In this document: piece after piece, positions 23,600 through 33,247 of the stretch
Layout: every line of letters begins with the position of its first letter
Position numbering within the stretch: the stretch's first letter is position 1
Assembly (NCBI GenBank): GCA_037178675.1
Contig: JAYMGJ010000017.1
Span: 124,001 to 188,000 of the forward strand
Direction: 5' to 3'
Length of the DNA: 64,000 bases
From: Scleroderma bovista
Lineage: Eukaryota > Basidiomycota > Agaricomycetes > Boletales > Sclerodermataceae
Notes under the pieces: generated by a model
Database searches by the model: none
Told to the model about the DNA's origin: nothing
What the model saw: the letters and a program-made list of their open reading frames with translations, nothing else
Position numbers and translations under genes: made by a program

Positions 23600-24181
23600 A
23601 CTTACCAGGGGCCTTTCTTTGTTGCCTTTCAACGTGATTCCAACGATAGTATTGCTGATCATTCATGAGTGGTGAGTATGCGTTGAGGACAAGGCCATAC
23701 CTGGACAGTCATGTCTGGAACCTGCACTCTTAAACTCGTAATAACCAGCACGTGGGATGGTGTAGAATCCTTTGCCTCGGCTTCATGTGCTTGAAGCTAA
23801 CAAACACTTTTTGAAAAGCTCTTCAGTTTGTGGAATTTGGGAGACGGCTGGTCGAGTCTCAGCACACGGACGCTGGGCGAACACTCTGGGATTCTGATCA
23901 GGATATATATGATATAGTTGTCATGAGACACGCACCAATAGAACCGCTTCCATATGTCCAATGTGTTGTGGTCGTTCTTAAACCGATTATCCGCCTGATT
24001 ACAGTCGTGAGAGGTGTCCTACAATTGTATTATATTGTCAGTGTGACGCTGTTACTTGAGAAGGTTTGAAATCGTCAAATACTCACCACTGTGATCAACA
24101 AGGGGCTCCATTCCCATCTACAACAGTGTCTATGGGTAAAGTTGTAGTACATCAGTCTGCTTGAGCGAAAAATAAAGACTC
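23600..24181 (-). repeat. Right terminal inverted copy of the KDZ element
   Basis: Reverse complement of the left end. It starts at 24181 with GAGTCTTTATTTTTCGC and includes the same intron-like segment. It lacks the ~200-bp extra block seen in the left copy. Confidence 0.75.
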
Positions 24182-25405
24182 AGTGAACACAACAAAAAAA
24201 GGACGTACAGTGTCAAGGCAGTCATATCATATCGGCTGTAGTCATTCTCAAGCCAGTCTCCCCAATTAAAATCATCCCAGCACGGCGAGATGCTCGTGAT
24301 AGTCCTAGAAAACGATCAGTGTCGACGCCGCTACTATCGACTTCACCTTGATATCCATCCCAACGGTCCCATATCGCACTTAAACTGGTTGATTCATGGA
24401 TTGAAGGGCAGTTCATCGATGGGGTGAGAAGCAGAGAGAAGTAACAAAGACAACAAGGAGGACAGGAGGACAGTGGGGAGGACAGCAGGAGGATAACAGG
24501 GAAGACAGCATGCAAACAGGGAGGTGATGGGGAGCTTAGTAAGCTGCTACGTGGTGATTTGCACAGCCCGGTCAACAAATTAATATTACAGAAATGAAAT
24601 GGCAACGCAATGCATCGAAACATCACGTGTTGATCAACCGGAAGTGGTCGGAACGTTGTTCTGATAATTGTCACGCATCTAGGTTTCAGTTACTACACTA
24701 TTTATCACTAATCACTGCAGGACAACTACTTAGATAGCATGGTAATTCAGTACAGTGAAAGAACAAAAAAAAGCACGTGAGAAATGAGTGATAATTGACA
24801 AAGTTGTGTGCTCACTGTGCGGGACGATGAGCAAAGGGCATTTGACGTCGTGGGAAACAATGAGGGTGCGACCGGAATAACTGTCTGGTCCGGGCTGATG
24901 CTGACATAACCTTATCTACACTTATCTACATTATCTGGTAATCTAATTAGGACTTGTTTCCCCCCCGGCTGAAGTCACTCCTGAGTGCTGCAGTAATTGC
25001 TGAAGTGGCTGTAGTAGGTCTTTCTCTCTAATTAGTGAAGGGACAGTGGTACAGTCACGTTACTAACAGGTGACATAAGTGGTGCCATATAGGTGACCTG
25101 GCGCCGGATGAACACATGATGTGGATAAGTGGGGCTATAGCCTATTGATCGTGAGGGATCAGAATAGTTGATCACGAGCTATAGTGTGGGTAAATTGGAG
25201 AGGGCGCCGCCATTGACTCGTGGCTCCTCCAGCAATGTATTCAAGGTTGACAGACTCAGAGAACTTGACATAGTAGTTGAGGCGACCACGTCAGGCAGAG
25301 TTGGCAAAGGCGTATGGCGGTAGGCCCATCTGCACAAATGTAAGTGTTTTAGTCCCAACATCATGCGAATCCACGACACTGGAATTTCTGAATCCCCTAG
25401 TCTCA
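24182..25405. other. Unassigned spacer
   Basis: No recognisable gene, tRNA or element. A 150-codon minus-strand open frame at 24222-24674 is low-complexity (Ser/Leu/Pro) and antisense to a GGA-rich stretch, so I do not call it. The last part (25179-25405) has short open frames without family resemblance. Confidence 0.4.
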
Positions 25406-25643
25406 TTCCCAGTCGTTGTGGGGACTTCCGGTCGGACATTCAAATTCATTTGACGGAAACGTCCCCATAATGTCTGGTGCAGTTTGTCCAATGAACCCCC
25501 CATGTGTCACGCATTCAGCAACACGTGATCTCTGGGTGTAAAAATAGAGTGACCTTGTTTAACAAGGTCACTGCAACTGGAAATCCGTTGAGTTTTTTTT
25601 GAATCTCCACAGTGGCTGAGAATCCAAGCTCCGATGCATTCCT

Positions 25644-25830
25644 TGTTGGAGTTATAAACAGACTGTTATGGTTTGTTTACTTACTTACATAAGCATAAAG
25701 CGCACTATACAGTAGAGTCTATTACCATAGTTCCCTCAGTAGCTTGCCAGACTACTGAGGTTACACTACAGTTCTCCTTCTCCCTTCTTTCAGGCTAGAC
25801 CTTCCCTGTGCAGACCACCACCTTTCTATA
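25644..25830. repeat. Solo LTR-like element, family TGTTGGA..TCTATA, copy 2
   Basis: 187 bp, with flanking duplication TTCCT (25639-25643 and 25831-25835). Same ends and internal sequence as 23201-23482, a different target site. The mirrored copy is at 61141-61327. Confidence 0.8.
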
Positions 25831-25837
25831 TTCCTTA

Positions 25838-27366
25838 TGTTCGGCCCAAAAGTTGCGGATTCGAGGCCCCAAAAGTGCAAAATCTTCGGCCCAAAATTGC
25901 GGATTTGAGGTCGAGATGTTGACAAAATAGGCTGATGTTTGGCCCTGGATTGTGGATTCCACAGCCAATTTTTGGGCAAGTCAGGGTCTGTCAACTGGTC
26001 TGTACAAAAATAGATGGACAGCAAGATCGCAGACAGCATCACCAATGCATCAGATCCTGAGCAGCATGGCTTTATGTATTACTAGGCAGTGGCATGGGTA
26101 AACATTACATATATTACATGGAGGGGATCTAGTCTTGTACAAGTATATAGTTAATTGATGATAAGAATTACTCTGTTGTCGTCATCCTGCATGCGCTGCC
26201 ATTGTTGTTGTTGTTGTCCTGGCATGTACACACTGCTGTCGTCATTGTCGTCTTGCCTTGACATTTGCCATGGGCGTCTTGACATTGACGTCTTTGTTGT
26301 GCTGGTGTGGACGTGTTGCCGTTGTTGTCATTGTCTCACTGTGGCATTTGCCATGGGTGTCTCATTGTTGTTGTTGTCTTTGTTATGTTGGTGTGGACCC
26401 ACTGCTGTCATCGTGCTGGTGTGGACGTGTTGCCGTCGTCATCGTCATCATTGTCTTCATGATGTTGGCGTGGACCCGCTGCTGTTGTTGTCTCGCCTTG
26501 GCATTTGCCATAGGTGTCTTGACATGTCGTCTTTGTCGTGCTGATGTGGACACGCTGCCGTGTTGGTCATGGTGGTTGAGGTGGGAGATGGTGAATGGTG
26601 GTGGTGGTCGACATAGCGACGGTGGTGACAGTTGGTGACATCACCATTCATGGAGGTGGTAGTGGTCGATGTGGTGGGGGTGGTGGCCAGGTGTGACCGC
26701 CATTCATGGTGGTGGTGGTCTAGGTAGTTGAGGTGGAGATGATGGTGACAGTTGGCGTCACTCGTCACCTTCACCACACATTGTTGTTGTTGACATGTTG
26801 TGGTGGCATTTGCCATATGTGTCTTGTCATCGTCGTCATTCATGTGGCCGTGTCTGCGCTGTGGGTGCTGGTTGTCGTTGTCGCTGTCTTGCCTTGGCAT
26901 TTGCCATGCACGTTGTTGTCTTTGTTGTACTGGCATGGACACATTGCCGTCGTCGTTATTGTTATTGTCGTCTTGCCATGGAATTTGCCATGGATGCCTC
27001 AACATTGTTGTGCTGGCATGCACACACTGCTGTCATCGTCATCCTGCCTTGGCATTTACCATGAAAGGGAGGTAGAGAGATCAGAGTTCGCCACACCTGT
27101 TGTCTGCATCATGTCACAGTCTAGCAGTTACTAGCTGTGTGCGTATTGTTGTTGTCATCAGAAGCGTGAGGGGTAGCGGTGGTGGTGGTACTCACCAAAG
27201 GACACGGACATAAAATAATGCAGTACCCCTATTACATAACCAAAATTGTCACACATTCTTGCTTAGTCATACTGTGACATGTGTCATGTTTGGCCTAAAT
27301 TGCAGATTTGACCCCCTAAATATTGCAGATTTGAGGGTCATCCAGGGGGGTTGGAGGGGCCGAACA
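25838..27366. mobile_element. TA-flanked TIR element filled with a minisatellite
   Basis: Perfect 10-bp terminal inverted repeats (TGTTCGGCCC at 25838, GGGCCGAACA ending 27366) are each bordered by TA. Near both ends are short repeats of the type ATTGCRGATTTGAGG. The middle (about 26190-27060) is a degenerate repeat. No transposase ORF is present, so this would be a non-autonomous, mariner-like element if real. It sits in the PIF1 remnant flank. The mirrored copy is 59553-61133. Confidence 0.45.
26190..27060. repeat. Degenerate GTTGTC / TGGCATTTGCCATG minisatellite
   Basis: Recurring units mix TGTTGTTGTC-type triplets with GTGGACGTGTTGCCGTCGTC and the near-palindrome TGGCATTTGCCATG. The Cys/Val-rich open frames across it are translations of the repeat, not genes. 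The mirrored copy carries 52 bp more. Confidence 0.85.
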
Positions 27367-27669
27367 TATGAGGGAGCTTCAGGGGGCCTATGATATCCAT
27401 GTCTCTTTTGTTTTACCATCGAGTATGCCAAGTTGTTCATCTTGTAACCATAAGTATTTACTAAGATGGTGTGTCTTTGTATATTACATATGTGCATTCC
27501 TAGATGAAGTCCACATCTCTTTTGTTCTACAATCAAGTATGCCAAGTCATTCATCTTCCAACCGTAAGTATTTGCTAGGATGGCGGGTAAACAAATGTTC
27601 ATCAAAATTGTGCAAAAGGCGAATGCTGTTTCTTCCATGACTTCAAGATAAGGCTATGTATGCGTTGAA

Positions 27670-29178
27670 TGTCAGAATATATGGCTGCTACATGGCAAAC
27701 TTACAAGACTAGTTACAGTTATTAGTTTTGATATATTAGCTGTTCTACCTACAAGATAAATAGTTCGTAGTCATACCCTGTATATTCATCACATTTGGAC
27801 CTGGTTCGCACCCATCCACCCATCGTGGTCACCCCGATCGTCCCAGCCCATGAATTCTAACACAAATGTGATACTCTTCGTTGTTGTGCATGTTGTCTTG
27901 CAGCTATTGACCCCCTGTCATTGTCCGTTCTCGCCATTGTATCATCATCATACCGTTGTTCTCTTGCCATTGTAACTGCCATTTGGGGCTGAAGACAAAT
28001 CATTGTCATTGTCTCCATACCGTTTCCCCTGTCAAACCCCCGCTGTTGTCTGTTGCGGCCAAATCACCATTGTTGTCATGTGTCACATGTCACAGCCACA
28101 GATCTCATGCCATGCCAGACTCGTCACTGCATTTCGCGAATTTGAATGAATCTAACTATGCGGAATGGTCGTTGTATATGCGATCTACCTTGATTAAGAA
28201 AGGTCTATGGAAAGTTGTTGAGGGATCAGAGACTCACCCACTCGGCTCCCCCAATTCGAAAGCTGTCAAAGCATTTGAGCGCTGCCAAGCTGAAGCTCAT
28301 GCTGAGATCATCCTCTGCCTCGAACCGTTGCAGCTGCCACACACACACTCCACCAACCCCCATGTCCTCTGGGAAGAGCTCCAGCACATGCACCATGCCC
28401 AGGGCTTCGCCACGCACATGACCTTTCATCAAAGGTTTAACATGATGACTAAGCATGCTGACCAATCGATGGGCAGTTGGATAACTGATGTCCAGCAAGC
28501 CATGTTCTGCCTGAAAGAAGTCAGATATATCGCTACAGATGAGGACAAGATACTCGTCCTTACTCAAGGCCTCCCTCCATCCTATGACCCATTCATTATC
28601 TCCCTCGACGCTGCCATTGCCAATGGTACTACTGCTGATAACCCATCCATTTCACTTGAGGTTGTCAAGGCACGTTTACTAAATGAAGAATCATGTCAGT
28701 GCGCTGCCCATCCAGTAATGAGCCCTGACCCTGTTGCCCTTGCTGTCACCACTATCACTTTGAAGCCACGCCACCCACTTGAGCAGATCACCTGTTCCCA
28801 CTGTGGAGAAAAAGGTCATTACCAGATCAATTGCCCAAAACGGAAAGTGGAAGAGAAGGGCACTGCTGCCACCATCTTCGAAGAAGAAGAGCAGTCTTGG
28901 TGAAGTCGCGGGACATTTTCTCCTTTTCTTCTTGTCTCCCTGTTTGTTTCGTATTACTTACTGTCTTGTTTTGTTTGCAGGAGAGTGTCAGAATATATGG
29001 CTGCTATGTGGCAAACTTACAAGACTAGTTACAGTTATTAGTTTTGATGTATTAGCTGTTCTACCTACAAGATAAATAGTTCGTAGTCATACCCTGTATA
29101 TTCATCACGTTTGGACTTGGTTTGCACCCATCCACCCATCATGGTCACCCCGATCATCCCAGCCCACGAATTCTAACA
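27670..29178 (+). mobile_element. Gag-only (TR-GAG-like) LTR element
   Basis: LTRs of 193 bp (27670-27862 and 28986-29178) start TGTCAGAATATATGG and end GAATTCTAACA. Target duplication TTGAA flanks it (27665-27669, 29179-29183). The whole element is 1509 bp and contains only a Copia-type gag. A purine stretch (GCAGGAGAG) precedes the 3' LTR. I found no clear primer-binding site. The two LTRs differ at about ten positions. It was present before the arm duplication; the mirrored copy is 57741-59249. Confidence 0.9.
28112..28903 (+). CDS. gag: Copia-type Gag of the gag-only element
   Basis: Start at 28112 (MPDSSLHFANLNESNYAEW). An upstream in-frame ATG at 27956 would add a Cys/His-rich leader without family resemblance. 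The UBN2/gag-polypeptide-like fold is visible (NYAEWSLYMRSTLIKKGLW, ILCLEPLQLPH, MSPD linker). One CCHC zinc knuckle, CSHCGEKGHYQINC, lies near residue 228, with an acidic tail EEEEQSW. The frame is intact. There is no protease, integrase or RT in the element, so mobilisation would need a partner Copia in trans. Confidence 0.88.
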   Translation: MPDSSLHFANLNESNYAEWSLYMRSTLIKKGLWKVVEGSETHPLGSPNSKAVKAFERCQAEAHAEIILCLEPLQLPHTHSTNPHVLWEELQHMHHAQGFATHMTFHQRFNMMTKHADQSMGSWITDVQQAMFCLKEVRYIATDEDKILVLTQGLPPSYDPFIISLDAAIANGTTADNPSISLEVVKARLLNEESCQCAAHPVMSPDPVALAVTTITLKPRHPLEQITCSHCGEKGHYQINCPKRKVEEKGTAATIFEEEEQSW

Positions 29179-30284
29179 TTGAAAGGAGTCAATTTGCCAG
29201 TTGGAGGTGTGCCAAGGTCAACTATACAGTGTTCAATTGTCTGTACCTGGGAATGATAGTCAGTGAAAGCGTATGCAGGAGCCACAGGAAGTTGTTCCCT
29301 GGTGACTGTGATTTTATTGCCACTGGCTGTGACCACACTAAAGGTCTTTGCGAGAGGTGTGATTGGTAACACTCCAGTGGCCAAACTTTGAAGCACTACA
29401 GCTTTGGTGCATATCATTGCCACGTGAACATAGATGGGTGGGTATTGCAATTCAATGGTGTTTGAAGGGATATTACTGAGTTCTTCTTGAGGATCGAGAA
29501 TGATATCCATTATGTGTCCATGCGCACCATTGGCGACATCAAGATCTGTGGAGATGTTGAACGTCACCATGACTTCCATGCCTATGGTGATTTCCACTTT
29601 GTCTGCAAGTCCTGCACGTTCACATTGATTTCTGCCCCGCCCAGACTTAGGTTTAGCTGCTACAGCAAACTTCTCTTCCAACGTTAGTTTTTGCCCTTGA
29701 ATGGTGTCAAATGCAGGACATTTGATAAGCATTATGCCCCATGCAATGCAGCATGCTTTGACAGTCATGGAATTTCATTTCATTCATACTGCATGTCTCG
29801 GTGTAATCAAAAGTGCTTCACTCCACAGTGGGGATCCAAAATCTGTAGTAGGACAGCCTTTGTGTGTGAGCACAAGTTTGCAGAGCATGCTGAGATGCAC
29901 TTCTGTGCAGCTGCCATATCACACATGCTGTAGCAAGTCCAACCATTCCGAATCAGTCATGTGGACCTGTGTCTTCAGCCAGACCACCTGGTCAAATTGT
30001 TTGTACAATTTCCTTCCCAACATGTCGATGTCACTATCTTTTTCTGTGTCACAGGGGCAGTAAAGTGGAGCAGTGGGTTTGGCTGCCACTGGCAGAAACT
30101 GGTGGAAGTTGCCTATGAGGATGATGTTGAGTCCCCCAAAAGGTTCATTGGTAGTTTTCCCTTGATGCTCTTTGGCTCTACTGATGATGCTAGACAGTTT
30201 GTCCCCTACAGACCTCAACCTCTACTACACACTGCACAGCCATATGCACCACCTCATCACCCTCATGAATAACAAGGATATCAT

Positions 30285-30710
30285 GTGGTCCACCAAGGAA
30301 GAATTGATAACTCACTTTACACGTACTCCCAAATCAGCACCATTGTCTCTCTATCCAACGGCAATCACAACATTGACATCATCGTGTGCAAAATGTTTGC
30401 TGGTCTGCCTCCTGTTTTTCAATTCCACAGTACTGCAGTGATGAATTTCATATCCCCTGATTGCATTTTCTGTGCTTACCCAGTGCTCACATTCCGTGGC
30501 CTTTCAATGGTCAATCCTGGTCCCTTGTATATGGGTCGCTGTGGCTGTAACACTTTTAATGCCCTGCAAAAGTATGAAGAGCATGGTTTTCGTTACATCA
30601 AATGTGCCAAGGCACATCAATTCAAGTTCTCATGCAAGAATCTGCCACGTACGCTGATGGATGGTCGTGGCATGTGGGACACTGCCTCGGGTCTCTGTCT
30701 TCTCTGCTGA
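30285..30710 (+). CDS. Conserved mushroom hypothetical fragment
   Basis: 141 codons, plus strand. Blocks such as VFQFHSTAVMNFISPDCIFCAYP and a Cys/His-containing C-terminus recall a mushroom-specific family whose function I do not know. It lies between the PIF1 remnant (opposite strand) and the RecQ-like pseudogene. The start may lie further upstream (open frame near 30172). The mirrored copy is 56209-56634. Confidence 0.4.
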   Translation: MVHQGRIDNSLYTYSQISTIVSLSNGNHNIDIIVCKMFAGLPPVFQFHSTAVMNFISPDCIFCAYPVLTFRGLSMVNPGPLYMGRCGCNTFNALQKYEEHGFRYIKCAKAHQFKFSCKNLPRTLMDGRGMWDTASGLCLLC

Positions 30711-31126
30711 CATGTTTGCTCAATATGGATGTCTCAATGTTTGCTGGTTATTAGGAGGAATGGTGTGCGATATGGAGGGTGGCTTTGTCCTTCCTTGGGT
30801 TTCAGTAATCGATTGAAGACACTTCGTGAGTCCTGCTGTGTGCCGGTTTGTCTGCTGATACTGACTTGCTTGTAAAGAACTATGCTTGGCAGACATAGAT
30901 TCTTAGGTAGCAAGAATGGGCCATATTAAATGGGTGATTGTCAGTCAGATGTGGGACTTGCTAAATTGTAGAATTACATCATTGTAACTGTGAGATATGT
31001 GACGTGTGTTAAACAAGGTGCTGGCCATCTCTGACGGCGCTGTTCTGGTAAAAACATATCAGAATTGCCAAGTATAGTACTGAATACAACCATTTCTTTG
31101 ATTCCCATCACTTTCTTGGGTAACAA

Positions 31127-32640
31127 ATGCCCCCTGTCCAATCAGTTGTATCAAGTGCGGAACGTGATCATGTGAAAGGAGTCAAGTGTCTCGCTGTGGC
31201 ACGAACTGAAGTGGCTCAAAAGCATCAATATGACTCCCAAAAGACACAGCAAAAACTCTCTGACCTTGTGCAGCAGTATTTTCATGGCCATAAGCCATAT
31301 GAATGGCAACTCAACACGGCTGAAGCATTGCTCTTGGGGCTCAACAGCATGGTTATTGCCAGTACAGGTACTGGAAAGACACTTCCCTTTGTAATGTCTT
31401 TGCTTTACAACAAGGCAAGTCATATTATTATCATTTCTCCACTGAAAGCACTGCAATGAGACCAGGTAATCCAAATGCAGATCATTAGCTATTCACTTAC
31501 AGACCCTTGAATAGAGACACCAATTTCAGAAAATGGGTATATCTGCCATTGATGTCAATGGCGAGACATGGAACCCTAAGCTCTGACAAGTGAGTAGAAA
31601 GTCATTACACTTACACCCACACTGAACTATTTGTCAGGACCTCAAGGACAATAAATACCAAGCAATTTTGATTGGGCCCAAAATGTGTCTTCAGCATGAA
31701 GGCTTTCATGAGCTAATGAAGTCCTCAGACTTCTGTAACGACCTTGTTGGCATTGTGGTTGACAAGGCTCACTGTATCTCACAGTGGGGAGGTGATTTCT
31801 GCATGGCATATGGCAAACTAGGCGACTTGTGCTCGTATGTGCCTACCAACGTACCTATCCTTGCAATGTCTGCAACACTGGCCCCTGCTGCCCTGAAAGA
31901 GGTCCAGCACAAGCTACAGATCGATTCTTGCAACATGTTTGTTCTCAACCTGGGCAATGACCGGCCAAACATCACACCGTCAGTCATCGAGATGCAAAAC
32001 AGTAGTGACTATGATGCCTTACTTCCATTAGTTGGTCAGGATATCATGGGACTTGCCGATCTTCCAAAGGCCATAATATTTACAAACTCAATACAACAAA
32101 CACTAGAGATCTTGAGGTTTCTGGAAGAGCATTTGCCGCTGACATGTAGTCCCTACCTGGATATCTTCCATGCACTTCGTGGCCCTGACTCGAAGAAGGA
32201 GGCGCTAAAATGCTTCAAAAATGGGTGAAAAAAATCCTCATAGCGACAGAGGTGGCAGGAATGGTACACCCATCTGTTTGACTGTCAGGCGCTTCCAGTA
32301 TTGACTTAAATTTTAGGGTGCAGACATACCGGACATAGAGCTAGTAATCCAGTTTGGTGTGCCATCCTCACTTGAGGTATGGACACAATGGGCTGGGAGA
32401 GCAGGACGGACACCTAGTTTTCAAGCACGCGCCATCCTGCTGGCAGAACGCTCCATGTTTCAGCAAAAAAGAGCCCCCAAAAAATGAAAGAAAAAGACCT
32501 CACCAAATGAAAGCCAGTCTGAAGACGGTTCAGGGAGTGAATCTGAAAGCGATATGGTCTGGGGTAAGGTTGTTGATCTGAACATGCGCGAGTGGATTGT
32601 GACACTTGAATGCCATCGCAATATAACGGATAGGTAATTT
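31127..32640 (+). pseudogene. RecQ-like DEAD/H-box helicase pseudogene
   Basis: Helicase motifs in order: YEWQLNTAEALLLG (Q-like), ASTGTGKTLPF (Walker A, about 31361), IIIISPLKALQ (Ia), VGIVVDKAHCISQWGGDF (motif II, DEAH changed to DKAH, about 31758), AMSATLAP (III), KAIIFTNS (IV), LIATEVAGM, IQFGVPSSLE and WAGRAGR (VI, about 32393). At least two in-frame TGA codons (about 31456 and 31587), short introns (for example 31463-31502) and a frame change after 32228 break it. It resembles the RecQ-like ORFs scattered in mushroom genomes alongside transposons. The mirrored copy is 54279-55792. Confidence 0.85.
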
Positions 32641-33247
32641 TTTTTTTCTGAATTATGGTCATTTTAGGGACTACCCTATGTTAGACCTCACATGCTGAGT
32701 ATATACTTTGTTCTGGGTGTATTGTAAAGAGATCCTTTAATATTGTAAGTCAGGGATATTCCCGGGATGTGAGGTACTATCACTTGACCGGAGTTGCAAA
32801 ATGACACAGAGATGCAAAACGCTAACTACAACACGCAACACTTCAATCCAAGCCATGCCGTCGTATACAGAGCATGTTATACCATATTCCAAGAGGGCTA
32901 TGTACTTTTTTAAAAATAAAATACATCCGTACATTGGTAGCAACCAATTTACTGCTTCAAAGGGGCTATTTTCAGAATAACTCGCCAGGGCTGAAATCAG
33001 ATCACAACAGATAAATGTGCAAAGCTGCAATGGGATTCTTCAGATACTTCCCCACATCCTACAAAATTTTTAGACATGGTCAAGAGGATGTTTCAATTGT
33101 GATTTTCGTTGCAATGAAGTGATGCAGGAGTGTGACAATATCAAGCGGAGCTCTGGCGGAGTGACATCAGCAGGCACGGCAGTGCGGCACAAAGTTAATG
33201 AAACAGTCTAAGTCCCTGCCCGGTCACGTCTGCACACAGGTCATCGC

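Larger units (their letters stand above)
121..24181. mobile_element. KDZ-superfamily DNA transposon (composite, with nested Gypsy and LINE)
   Basis: The outer limits are set by related sequences in opposite orientation at 121-960 and about 23600-24181. Between them lie a KDZ transposase (12826-13173 plus 20205-23163, minus strand) and two further minus-strand genes (B: 2950-3573 plus 11785-11853; A: 1363-2799). Subtracting the inserted Gypsy (3574-11744) and LINE (13174-20204) leaves an element of roughly 8.9 kb. KDZ (Kyakuja-Dileera-Zisupton) elements are known to be large and to carry extra genes in basidiomycetes. I did not find a clean target duplication outside the inverted ends, so the exact termini are inferred. 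Confidence 0.65.
27547..30218 (-). pseudogene. PIF1-type helicase, C-terminal half, split by a gag-only LTR element
   Basis: From 30218 downward the minus strand encodes FGGLNIILIGNFHQF, then MLGRKLYKQFDQVVWLK and WLDLLQHV. After a TGA (where the family has Arg) it continues through SEALLITPRHAV, GMEVMVTFNISTDLDVANGAHGHI and ITVTREQLPVAPAYAFTDYHSQ to GTPPTGKLTPFN. The LTR element 27670-29178 interrupts here. The gene resumes at 27669 as AYIALS, TGA, SHGRNSIRLL and FDEHLF. This order matches PIF1/Helitron-type helicases of mushroom mobile elements. The N-terminal Walker A half is missing upstream. Several TGA/TAG stops make it a pseudogene. The mirrored copy is 56701-59372. Confidence 0.85.

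Noticed and set aside
24222..24674. 150-codon minus-strand ORF
   Set aside because: Low-complexity Ser/Leu/Pro composition, no family resemblance, no supporting splice or promoter signals.
26155..27060. Several 90-190-codon Cys/Val- or His/Thr-rich open frames on both strands
   Set aside because: They are translations of the GTTGTC/GACAAC minisatellite and exist in several frames at once.
27400..27590. Two ~75-bp similar blocks in the PIF1 remnant
   Set aside because: Looks like a simple partial tandem duplication in a decayed gene, not a separate element.
27956..28111. N-terminal extension of the gag-only element ORF
   Set aside because: Cys/His-rich leader with no gag resemblance; conserved fold starts at 28112.
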